DNA of 7,014 bases from Bacilli bacterium (GCA_024693165.1 JAILLM010000080.1:1-7014), one strand, 5' to 3'; numbered from the stretch's first letter, positions 1 through 6,220 are shown. A program made the numbers and translations. The notes: a model not told the origin generated them from the sequence alone.

Positions 1-12
1 AATAGATTTTTA

Positions 13-39
13 GTTAAAATAATTAGATAATTTTCTAAC
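13..39. repeat. Imperfect inverted repeat, possible operator
   Basis: This 27-base imperfect dyad begins GTTA and ends CTAAC. Its best part is a perfect 5-base inverted repeat, TTAGA at 23-27 and TCTAA at 34-38, with a 6-base spacer. It sits just upstream of the TATAAT boxes that precede the HTH-encoding gene at 90. An operator bound by that protein is therefore possible, but this is inference. AT-rich sequence yields such short dyads often by chance. Confidence 0.2.
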
Positions 40-49
40 TTTAATGATT

Positions 50-60
50 TATAATATAAT
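50..60 (+). promoter_or_regulatory. Probable -10 region for the HTH gene
   Basis: Two overlapping TATAAT hexamers are visible, at 50-55 and 55-60, sharing base 55. No convincing -35 box lies 16-18 bases upstream; the candidates there are weak (ATAATT or TTTCTA). There is also no TGn extension directly before either hexamer. The position, 30-40 bases before the start codon, suits a promoter for the gene at 90. Overlapping -10 boxes could give alternative start points. Confidence 0.5.
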
Positions 61-75
61 ATATAATTAAAGATG

Positions 76-82
76 AAAGGAG
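76..82 (+). promoter_or_regulatory. Ribosome binding site for the HTH gene
   Basis: AAAGGAG lies 7 bases before the ATG at 90. This is a strong, well-spaced Shine-Dalgarno sequence, and it fixes that ATG as the start. Confidence 0.85.
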
Positions 83-89
83 AAACAAA

Positions 90-770
90 ATGGCTTATAG
101 AAAATTTATATACAATAATGATGAATATTACTTCAATTTTAGTTCTTTCAAACAATATTTTTCTAAAAAACGTAAAGAAGATCATGTTAAAGTGGGAGAC
201 TTAGAATACTTATTAGCAAGTAATATAAATATCACAAAGGAAGCAGTACATAACTGGAGAATGTCTTCAAATGGTCCTTCAGACATTCAATTAGTAACAC
301 AAATTGCAAAATTTTTTAATATATCTGATGTAACATTATTACTTACTAAAGAAAAGGAAGTGAATACAAATATGCTAACTGATTTACAATTACAATCCTT
401 CAAAAAAGTATATGATTCAATATTAGATTTTTTAGATGAATTTAACGAATCTGACGGATTCAATGATTTATGGTTTGAAGTTGAAGGAGACCCAAATGAT
501 AAAAAAGGTCTTATATGGGATGTAGTAAATAAAAAACATGAAGGAGTTATGAAAACTCTAAACAAAGAATATTTTTATTTAAAGAATACTGCACTATATG
601 AAGAATTGGAAAACTATATATATAACGATATGTACGATATTTATGAAACAAAAAAACTAGATTATGCTTATAGATTTGAAGCATTAGGAACTGATCAACC
701 TACTACTCAAGATGATTATACTAAAGCTTTAAATAAAATTAATGAAATTGTTAATAAATATTACAAATAA
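90..770 (+). CDS. Predicted HTH-containing protein with unrecognised C-terminal half
   Basis: The protein is 226 residues, cytosolic, with no signal peptide or membrane segment. Residues about 33-88 look like an XRE/Cro-type helix-turn-helix. Visible elements are an alpha-helical stretch near 36-43, the segment ITKEAVHNWR (48-57) resembling the turn and recognition helix, and the run IQLVTQIAKFFNI (66-78) typical of the end of such domains. The first 30 residues are basic and aromatic. Residues about 95-226 are acidic, rich in Tyr, Asp and Glu, and probably helical; I do not recognise the fold. The start is supported by AAAGGAG at 76-82. The gene stands alone and converges on the four-gene minus-strand operon, sharing its terminator. 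A transcriptional regulator is the simplest reading, and the dyad upstream could be its operator. The sequence gives no direct evidence that it regulates the neighbouring operon. Confidence 0.75.
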   Translation: MAYRKFIYNNDEYYFNFSSFKQYFSKKRKEDHVKVGDLEYLLASNINITKEAVHNWRMSSNGPSDIQLVTQIAKFFNISDVTLLLTKEKEVNTNMLTDLQLQSFKKVYDSILDFLDEFNESDGFNDLWFEVEGDPNDKKGLIWDVVNKKHEGVMKTLNKEYFYLKNTALYEELENYIYNDMYDIYETKKLDYAYRFEALGTDQPTTQDDYTKALNKINEIVNKYYK

Positions 771-793
771 AAAACTCCTAAAGGAGTTTTTTT
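771..793. terminator. Bidirectional intrinsic terminator between convergent genes
   Basis: AAAACTCCT (771-779) pairs perfectly with AGGAGTTTT (782-790). The practical hairpin is an ACTCC/GGAGT stem with a TAAA loop. On the plus strand it is followed by seven T (787-793). On the minus strand the complementary run is six U (774 down to 769). It therefore works in both directions, ending the HTH gene and the four-gene minus-strand operon. The T-tract overlaps the TAA stop (792-794) of the minus-strand helicase gene. Confidence 0.9.
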
Positions 794-2573
794 ATTGAAG
801 AGATTTTTTTAATACTTCTCTTAGTTCATCATCGCAAGCATAAATATATAAACCATTAACACCACGTGTTAATAATACGCCTAGTTCATTCTTTAAGAAC
901 TCTTCACCAAAACTAACATGGCTTCCATCATTCATAGTTCTTTTATTTGTTGCTTTCTTATTACAACTTGCTTTAGTATCGTAAATAATCTTTCCATTTC
1001 TATATTTAATAGACGGCCCAATTATTACTCCTGCATAGTTTAAGTCAAATCCTTGAATTGTATATGTTGATCCTATCTCATTGATTGTTTGGGGTTGTTC
1101 AGCCCAAGCTAAACCTTTAACCGCTCTTGCATCTTTTTTAGTTCCGTATCTAAGTATTTCTCTATTCCATGGTCTCTTCCAATTACCTATTTTAACATTC
1201 CAATATTTATCATCCTTAGGTGATGAAGCTGAACTATAAGGCCAATCGTAAGTAGCAACTATTCTTGATAACATAGTTTTCTTATCACTAGCTTTTAGCT
1301 TTATTGCTTGCTCAAGTTTAGAAGGATCATCAAATACTTTAATATCATAGTTTCCTCTATGTTTAGTAACCTTTTCAATTTTTCCATCATTTGTGATAGT
1401 TTTAATCCAGTGTAAGACTTTCTTGTTGCCCATCATTCTCATTTGAGTTTTAAGTTCAATATAACTATCATTATCTTTTGCTTGTTTAATATATTCATTT
1501 ATCTCATTATCATCTTTATATTGTTCAGAATTAAGTATTTGTTTTTTATCAAACATAACTACTACAACTTTAGCATATTTAATTAACTCATTTAATTGAT
1601 TATTATCAGTAAATGATTGATTATTTTGTGTTAATAATAAATGAGCTTCATCAACAAATATTACATCAAATAACTTATCTCTCTTTTTAGGAGAATTCTT
1701 CTTATCTTTAAATAAGTTAATTAATGTAGTTGGATTAAATACAATATTTTCATCTTTTTTAGCTAAATCTAATTTTCTAACTATTTCTTCATATACAGTT
1801 AATTGTTCAACATGATTAACTACAATAGCGCATTCTAAGTCTTTATAAGTTGTACCATCAGTTTCTACAACATGTTCTTTTTTATTAATTAAATCATAAA
1901 ACATACTACTCATTAAAACTGTTTTACCAGTACCTGCATCACCTTGAACAAATACTAATTGATTTTCCTTATCTTTTAATAAACATTCAGTAATTTTATC
2001 TATAATCTTTTCTTTAGCTATCGCTTGCTCAAAATTTAATTTATGTAATGGAGATGCCTTATAAATAGCTGAATCCTTAATTTCACTTTCAGATAAGAAT
2101 AAAGCTCTATTATATGTTCTTAATTGTCTCCATATCTTTGAGAATATCGAATCAAATTCTTCACAAGGATAATACTTATTTTGAGGATTCCCCCTAGCAT
2201 TGTGTATTTTAACTACACTACTAGAACTACTTAAATAATGAATCAATCTATTCTCTACATCAAGAGTTAAAGATTTATTAAACTCCGGATGAGCTATTAC
2301 ATATAATTTGGCATCTTTATCTTTAATATTTTTTTGCCATGCATCTCTTTTATTTTCATCATCAAAATGTTGTTGAGTTCTTTGAAAAAAGTCATTAGAT
2401 TCACCTACGTATACTTCAAACTTATCACTATTCTCCCAGTTATGAATATATACAGTTGGATAATCTCTAATCAATTCTGATTCTTTATCATTTAAATCTA
2501 AATAATCACTTAATATTTTTAATCCCTTTTTATTGTCAGGAATCAATTGTATAACAGGATTTGCTACTGTCAT
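792..2573 (-). CDS. GIY-YIG nuclease-like domain fused to DUF2075 (Schlafen group 3) helicase
   Basis: This 593-residue predicted cytosolic protein has two parts. Residues about 38-135 resemble a GIY-YIG nuclease: TVYI (40-43) stands for GIY and YVG (55-57) for YIG. They are followed by Arg65, His69, Glu107 and Asn125/Asn129 as plausible catalytic positions. Residues about 180-590 are a superfamily-1-like ATPase of the DUF2075 type. They show Walker A GDAGTGKT (211-218), Walker B VIFVDEAH (304-311), a QMR motif (377-379), TIQGFD (505-510) and a late LLTRG (567-571). The family is predicted to be a DNA or RNA helicase, so the expected job is ATP-driven unwinding or remodelling coupled to strand cleavage. 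It is the last gene of the operon. AGGAGG (2581-2586) precedes its ATG by 7-8 bases, and that site contains part of the TAG stop of the MazG gene. All key motifs appear intact. Substrate and partners are not visible. Confidence 0.88.
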   Translation of the reverse strand: MTVANPVIQLIPDNKKGLKILSDYLDLNDKESELIRDYPTVYIHNWENSDKFEVYVGESNDFFQRTQQHFDDENKRDAWQKNIKDKDAKLYVIAHPEFNKSLTLDVENRLIHYLSSSSSVVKIHNARGNPQNKYYPCEEFDSIFSKIWRQLRTYNRALFLSESEIKDSAIYKASPLHKLNFEQAIAKEKIIDKITECLLKDKENQLVFVQGDAGTGKTVLMSSMFYDLINKKEHVVETDGTTYKDLECAIVVNHVEQLTVYEEIVRKLDLAKKDENIVFNPTTLINLFKDKKNSPKKRDKLFDVIFVDEAHLLLTQNNQSFTDNNQLNELIKYAKVVVVMFDKKQILNSEQYKDDNEINEYIKQAKDNDSYIELKTQMRMMGNKKVLHWIKTITNDGKIEKVTKHRGNYDIKVFDDPSKLEQAIKLKASDKKTMLSRIVATYDWPYSSASSPKDDKYWNVKIGNWKRPWNREILRYGTKKDARAVKGLAWAEQPQTINEIGSTYTIQGFDLNYAGVIIGPSIKYRNGKIIYDTKASCNKKATNKRTMNDGSHVSFGEEFLKNELGVLLTRGVNGLYIYACDDELREVLKKSLQ

Positions 2574-2579
2574 ATCATT

Positions 2580-2586
2580 ACCTCCT
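2580..2586 (-). promoter_or_regulatory. Strong ribosome binding site overlapping the mazG-like stop codon
   Basis: On the minus strand AGGAGGT runs from 2586 to 2580, 6 bases before the ATG at 2573. The TAG stop of the preceding gene (2587-2585) lies partly within it, so ribosomes ending mazG translation finish on this site. This suggests translational coupling and fixes the helicase start. Confidence 0.85.
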
Positions 2587-2902
2587 ATAGTTTAGTATAC
2601 TTTGTACTCTTTCCTTTTGCTTTATCAACAGGATATTTCTTAGCTGTCTTCTCCATTTTATCTAAAACTATTTGTTTAGGATCTACACCTAACTTATTAG
2701 CCATTTGAATACAATAATTTAGAACATCAGCTAATTCTTCTTTTACTTCTTCCAAATCATAATCATTATCATTCCATTGGAAACATTCTAAAAGTTCTCC
2801 TGCTTCAATACATATACTTTTTGCTAAATTAACTGGAGAATGAAATTGATCCCAATCTCTTTCTTCATTAAATTTTTCTATCTTTTCTTGTAATTCTTTC
2901 AT
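2585..2902 (-). CDS. MazG-like / dCTPase-like nucleotide pyrophosphohydrolase
   Basis: This 105-residue protein belongs to the all-alpha NTP pyrophosphohydrolase superfamily, which cleaves (d)NTPs to (d)NMP and pyrophosphate using Mg2+. The metal-binding pattern ExxE...ExxD is present as Glu33, Glu36, Glu56 and Asp59. The segment RDWDQFHSPVNLA (15-27), the FQW at 41-43 and the ending KYPVDKAKGKSTKYTKL (89-105) closely recall the short DCTPP1/RS21-C6 branch, whose known members prefer dCTP and 5-modified dCTP. This is a single-domain enzyme, unlike the two-domain E. coli MazG. The start has AGAGG at 2910-2914. The gap from the upstream gene is 2 bases, and its own stop lies in the helicase ribosome binding site, so it is a true operon member. 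Substrate preference is inferred from resemblance. It is not related to the MazF toxin. Confidence 0.9.
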   Translation of the reverse strand: MKELQEKIEKFNEERDWDQFHSPVNLAKSICIEAGELLECFQWNDNDYDLEEVKEELADVLNYCIQMANKLGVDPKQIVLDKMEKTAKKYPVDKAKGKSTKYTKL

Positions 2903-2904
2903 AA

Positions 2905-4107
2905 CTATACCTCTTTAATACCAGCTACATAGTCACTTACTTTTAATTCTATCTTGTCTTTAAAATCACTATAATTTAAGACAAATACTTCAGGTTTCTT
3001 AGTTTTAACTTTAAATACTCTATAGATATAATATAAATTTTTAAACTTGTTCATTGTTCCTATTTCGTTAGCACTAATATAGAAAACACTGTCAGAAGGA
3101 CCTTCAGTTGTTTTTACCTCAATGTATTTTTCAACTACATTACTATTTTCATCAATATCAAATGATAGAATATCATATCCAATAGTATCATCATCTTTAG
3201 ATATCCACTTAATCTTTTCTGCGAGATCTCCTCTACCAATACTATTTAATCTATCTTGTTCATAAGCCATGACTAATTGTTCACCAAGTAGTCCGTTCTT
3301 AGCGTTTGTTTTAGATTTCTTCATTTGATCTATCTTTTTAATTGTCTTTTTTCTTATACCAGAATACTTATTTTTTTTCTTAGATGTAGGTATATCTACT
3401 TGTTCAAGTGTAATAATTTCTGCATCTTTATCATCAGTCTCTTCAAATAATAATTCATCTAATATAGCATTAGCTTGATTAATAACTATAGATGACGGAT
3501 CCATATTTTGAATCACATTATTTACTATATCCATATATGTTTGATCTACTAAGTTATCACATATATCGTCATATATTTTCTTTAATGTATTTAAATCGTT
3601 AATTAACTCTTCTTCGTCTAAACCATCTTTTTCATAATACTTGGAAATAATAGTACCATGTTCATATCCTTTTGATAATTCTTTTTTCCCTCTTAAATCA
3701 ATTGCATCCTTGTTGAACTCTTCACTATCAATTAAACTCTTAAAATAATTAGCAACTTTATCAACATTCTTATTTTTATCTTTTCCATATAACTCTTCAA
3801 ATGTTGTTATACCTTGTCCTAGTTCAAGATAAAATCCGGACATATCTTTTCTAAATAAATAACAAATATATATACCATTAGTGGCAGACTTGGTTACTCC
3901 CTTATTAAAAATACATACCCAAGGTATTTCACTTCTTTGTCCTACTCCAACAGATGCTTTAATCAAATACTTATTAGAATCAAAATATCTATATAAATAT
4001 TCAGGTAGTTCTTTTACAAATACCTTATAGTAGTTCTTGTTAGAATCAACATTAGTAGAACTATCTGATAGATATTCATTCATCAATACTTCGATTTTAT
4101 CTTTCAT
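2905..4107 (-). CDS. MrcB-like N-terminal domain (DUF3578) fused to DUF3883 nuclease-like domain
   Basis: This is a 400-residue predicted cytosolic protein. Residues about 1-190 match the MrcB_N/DUF3578 pattern: KASVGVGQRSEIPWVCIF (50-67), TKSATNGIYICYLF (72-85) and a YLELGQGIT stretch (93-101). The family resembles the N-terminal DNA-reading part of McrB-type proteins. Residues about 190-268 form a charged linker with a lysine-rich run. Residues about 268-370 match DUF3883 (NOV_C), a PD-(D/E)XK-like fold. They show GLLGEQLV (272-279), GYDILSF (310-316, with Asp312) and YIEVKTT (328-334, with Glu330 and Lys332), giving a plausible D...ExK active site. The expected job is recognition of particular, perhaps modified, DNA with cleavage by the C-terminal domain. 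No AAA+ GTPase is present in the chain. The gene lies 2 bases after the Nudix gene with AAAGGAG inside that gene's end. Nuclease activity is inferred. Confidence 0.85.
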   Translation of the reverse strand: MKDKIEVLMNEYLSDSSTNVDSNKNYYKVFVKELPEYLYRYFDSNKYLIKASVGVGQRSEIPWVCIFNKGVTKSATNGIYICYLFRKDMSGFYLELGQGITTFEELYGKDKNKNVDKVANYFKSLIDSEEFNKDAIDLRGKKELSKGYEHGTIISKYYEKDGLDEEELINDLNTLKKIYDDICDNLVDQTYMDIVNNVIQNMDPSSIVINQANAILDELLFEETDDKDAEIITLEQVDIPTSKKKNKYSGIRKKTIKKIDQMKKSKTNAKNGLLGEQLVMAYEQDRLNSIGRGDLAEKIKWISKDDDTIGYDILSFDIDENSNVVEKYIEVKTTEGPSDSVFYISANEIGTMNKFKNLYYIYRVFKVKTKKPEVFVLNYSDFKDKIELKVSDYVAGIKEV

Positions 4108-4109
4108 TA

Positions 4110-4493
4110 TTACATCTCCTTTATATACTTAGCTAATGATATATCTGCTTCAGCTAAATCGTAGTCTAGTAGTCTTTCTTTATCAACAAACTTATACTCT
4201 GAATGATCATGTAAATGAAATTCACCAGATATATACTTACATTCATATAATCTTAAATCTATAGTTTTAGATGGATACTCACATATATTATTAGTTAAAT
4301 ATCTTATTGCTTTTATATCCATTTCAAACTCTTCTTTTATTTCCCTTTCAATTGCGTGTTCTTCAGATTCACCAGGTTCAACTTTTCCACCAGGGAATTC
4401 CCATTTACCAAGCACATCTTCTGAGCCTGTAGATCTTCTAGCAATCAAATATTTACCTTCTTTTTCTATTAAAGCTGCTACAACTGTAATCAT
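4110..4493 (-). CDS. MutT/NudG-like Nudix hydrolase
   Basis: This 127-residue protein, close to the 129 of E. coli MutT, hydrolyses nucleoside diphosphates linked to another moiety, most likely (d)NTPs. The Nudix box runs from Gly36 to Met58: G, five residues, Glu42, seven residues, then REIKEE (50-55). The glycine normally found two residues after this is Glu57 here. The stretch GKWEFPGGKVEPGES (29-43) is typical of the MutT/NudG (CTP pyrophosphohydrolase) branch. E. coli NudG is known to act on CTP and 5-methyl-dCTP, but assignment to NudG rather than MutT is tentative. It is the first gene of the operon. AGGTGAT (4499-4505) and an extended -10 element (4512-4520) support the ATG at 4493. 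Its last codons hold the ribosome binding site of the next gene. Confidence 0.9.
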   Translation of the reverse strand: MITVVAALIEKEGKYLIARRSTGSEDVLGKWEFPGGKVEPGESEEHAIEREIKEEFEMDIKAIRYLTNNICEYPSKTIDLRLYECKYISGEFHLHDHSEYKFVDKERLLDYDLAEADISLAKYIKEM

Positions 4494-4511
4494 AAGTAAT
4501 CACCTACACTT

Positions 4512-4520
4512 ATTATAGCA
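4512..4520 (-). promoter_or_regulatory. Extended -10 promoter of the four-gene operon
   Basis: On the minus strand TGCTATAAT reads from 4520 to 4512, a perfect TATAAT with the TGn extension that lets sigma-A promoters work with a poor -35. At the usual distance only weak -35 matches exist, within the preceding terminator. The expected transcript start is near 4505-4507, giving a leader of roughly 12-15 bases before the Nudix ATG (4493). The gene-dense minus strand downstream to 792 shows no other clear promoter, so this probably drives all four genes. Confidence 0.7.
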
Positions 4521-4529
4521 AATATTAAT

Positions 4530-4575
4530 AAAAAAGGATCACTCATTTTCATAATGAGTAACTCCTTCCTTTTTT
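4530..4575 (-). terminator. Intrinsic terminator of the FtsK-like gene
   Basis: An outer 9-base stem pairs 4530-4538 with 4567-4575 (AAAAAAGGA and TCCTTTTTT). An inner 7-base stem pairs ACTCATT (4541-4547) with AATGAGT (4553-4559) around a 5-base loop. An asymmetric bulge separates the two. On the minus strand the structure ends in six U. It includes the last codons and TGA stop (4541-4539) of the FtsK-like gene, and it separates that gene from the operon promoter at 4512-4520. Confidence 0.75.
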
Positions 4576-6203
4576 ATTAAAACCTCTCTTGGTTTAGCTC
4601 CTTCTTGTGGTCCAACTATACCATTGGCTTCAAATTCATCAATAATTTTTGAAGCTCTATTAAAACCTAATCCAAATTGTCTTTGAAGTTTAGATGCTGA
4701 TATCGATCCTGCTCTTATAGCATAATCTAACATTTCGTTGTATAAAGGATCATCAGATGCTTTCTTTGACTCACTTGAACTTGTTTCTTCATGCGGTTCA
4801 ATATTAATTCTAATTTCATGATAACACGACATTAATTGTGATGATACATATTGTATTAATCTTTCTACTTCCTCATCATACACGTATGATCCTTGAATCC
4901 TTACTGGAGTAAGCCAACTCTTTTTAATAAATAACATATCACCGTAACCAAGAAGTTTTTCAGCACCTGGCATATCAAGTATACACTTAGAATCAACAAC
5001 TGAAGGCACTGCAAAACTTACTCTAGCGGGAATCCTGTTTTTTATATTACCAGTTATAGTATTAGTAGAAGTTCTTTGAGTTGAAAGAATTAAATGAATT
5101 CCTGCTTCTTTTCCAATTTTAGTTAACATAACAATATTTTTTTCAACTTCATTTTTATCAACACTCATTTTTTCATACAAATCACTTACTATAATGGCTA
5201 TATATGGAAGCAAATGTAGCGATGTATCTTCAGGATTCTTTTCAATTTCCATTGCTATCATTTCATTATAACCTGTAATATTCTTAACTTTGTTATCTGC
5301 AAATGTTTGATATCTATCTTCCATCTCTTTAACCATAGCTTGCAAAGCAATTGATGCTTGTTTAGGATCAGTTATTACAGGATAGTATAAATGTGGGATT
5401 CCATTATATAAACTTAAATCAACCATTGATGTATCCATCAAAACTAATTTAATTTCATCCGATCTCTTATTAACAAGTAGCGAAGATATAATTGAATGAA
5501 TAAACACTGATTTACCAGTTCCAGTTGATCCAGATACAATTAGATTTGGTAAAGTTGTTAAATCTTCAACTACACTATTTCCATATCTGTCTTTACCAAT
5601 AACAATTGGTAAATTCATAGACATTAATTCCTTCTTTTTTTCAGATAATATAGATCTAATATGAACAGTTTTTATAGTATTATTAGGTATCTCTATACAT
5701 ATAGTTGTTCTTCCAGGATATGGTTCGATATTCACTTCTGGGACAGCAAGAGTTAAAGCTATTTCCTTTGATATTGAAACGATTTCACTAATCTTTCTTC
5801 CTTCTTTTAAAAGTACTTCGAATTGTGTAAAACGAGGACCAACGTTTACATTTGATATTGTTGCCGGCACTCTAAATGCTGATAAAATTTTAGTCAATTG
5901 ATCTTTTTTTAATTCGATCCATTCACTATTATCCTTTTCTTTTTTAGTTGAATTAAAAACATCGCTAAGCTTTGGAAGTTTATATACATCAGTAAATTTA
6001 ATATCATGAATAGCTATTGCTTCTTCTAAAGTATCATTACATATATTTGTTGAGTTATCATTTATTTCATCATCTATACTTGAATCAATGATTTCATCAA
6101 ATTCATCATTTGGATTAATATTATTGTTGACTTCGTTATTATCTTTTTTATAATCATTAACCGTTTTTACTACTGTCTTTTTCAATACATTAAAGAATCC
6201 CAT
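4539..6203 (-). CDS. Soluble FtsK/SpoIIIE-like DNA translocase paralogue with altered Walker B
   Basis: The protein is 554 residues; typical FtsK/SpoIIIE are about 750-1300. The transmembrane N-terminal domain is absent. Residues 1-20 may form an amphipathic helix, and about 21-65 are an Asn/Asp/Glu-rich linker. Residues about 72-190 match the alpha domain (GPRFTQFEV at 122-130, EVNIEPYPG at 156-164). The motor domain has Walker A GSTGTGKS (225-232), NGIPHL (267-272), TQR (375-377) and GAEKLLGYGDMLF (413-425). Residues about 485-545 are the gamma winged helix (LQRQFGLGFNRAS, 506-518). Where family members have the Walker B sequence VDELAD, this one has VSDLYE (339-344), replacing the catalytic Asp-Glu. 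The usual DPK after the second strand is DTS (257-259). It probably binds ATP and DNA but may hydrolyse slowly or need a partner. The gene has its own promoter and terminator. It ends at TGA, and GAGG at 6211-6214 supports the start. Confidence 0.88.
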   Translation of the reverse strand: MGFFNVLKKTVVKTVNDYKKDNNEVNNNINPNDEFDEIIDSSIDDEINDNSTNICNDTLEEAIAIHDIKFTDVYKLPKLSDVFNSTKKEKDNSEWIELKKDQLTKILSAFRVPATISNVNVGPRFTQFEVLLKEGRKISEIVSISKEIALTLAVPEVNIEPYPGRTTICIEIPNNTIKTVHIRSILSEKKKELMSMNLPIVIGKDRYGNSVVEDLTTLPNLIVSGSTGTGKSVFIHSIISSLLVNKRSDEIKLVLMDTSMVDLSLYNGIPHLYYPVITDPKQASIALQAMVKEMEDRYQTFADNKVKNITGYNEMIAMEIEKNPEDTSLHLLPYIAIIVSDLYEKMSVDKNEVEKNIVMLTKIGKEAGIHLILSTQRTSTNTITGNIKNRIPARVSFAVPSVVDSKCILDMPGAEKLLGYGDMLFIKKSWLTPVRIQGSYVYDEEVERLIQYVSSQLMSCYHEIRINIEPHEETSSSESKKASDDPLYNEMLDYAIRAGSISASKLQRQFGLGFNRASKIIDEFEANGIVGPQEGAKPREVLIKKEGVTHYENE

Positions 6204-6220
6204 ATAAACACCTCGTATTT

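Noticed and set aside
287..565. 92-codon minus-strand open frame inside the HTH gene
   Set aside because: It is antisense to a well-supported gene with a strong ribosome binding site, is rich in Ser/Asn/Phe as expected from reversed AT-rich codons, and shows no recognisable domain.
2585..2902. MazG-like gene as part of a MazEF toxin-antitoxin pair
   Set aside because: MazG is an NTP pyrophosphohydrolase unrelated to MazE or MazF, and no small toxin or antitoxin gene lies beside it.
4539..4541. TGA read as tryptophan (mycoplasma code)
   Set aside because: Tryptophans checked in the proteins here are encoded by TGG, the TGA coincides with the expected FtsK C-terminus, and it lies within a terminator followed by a new promoter.
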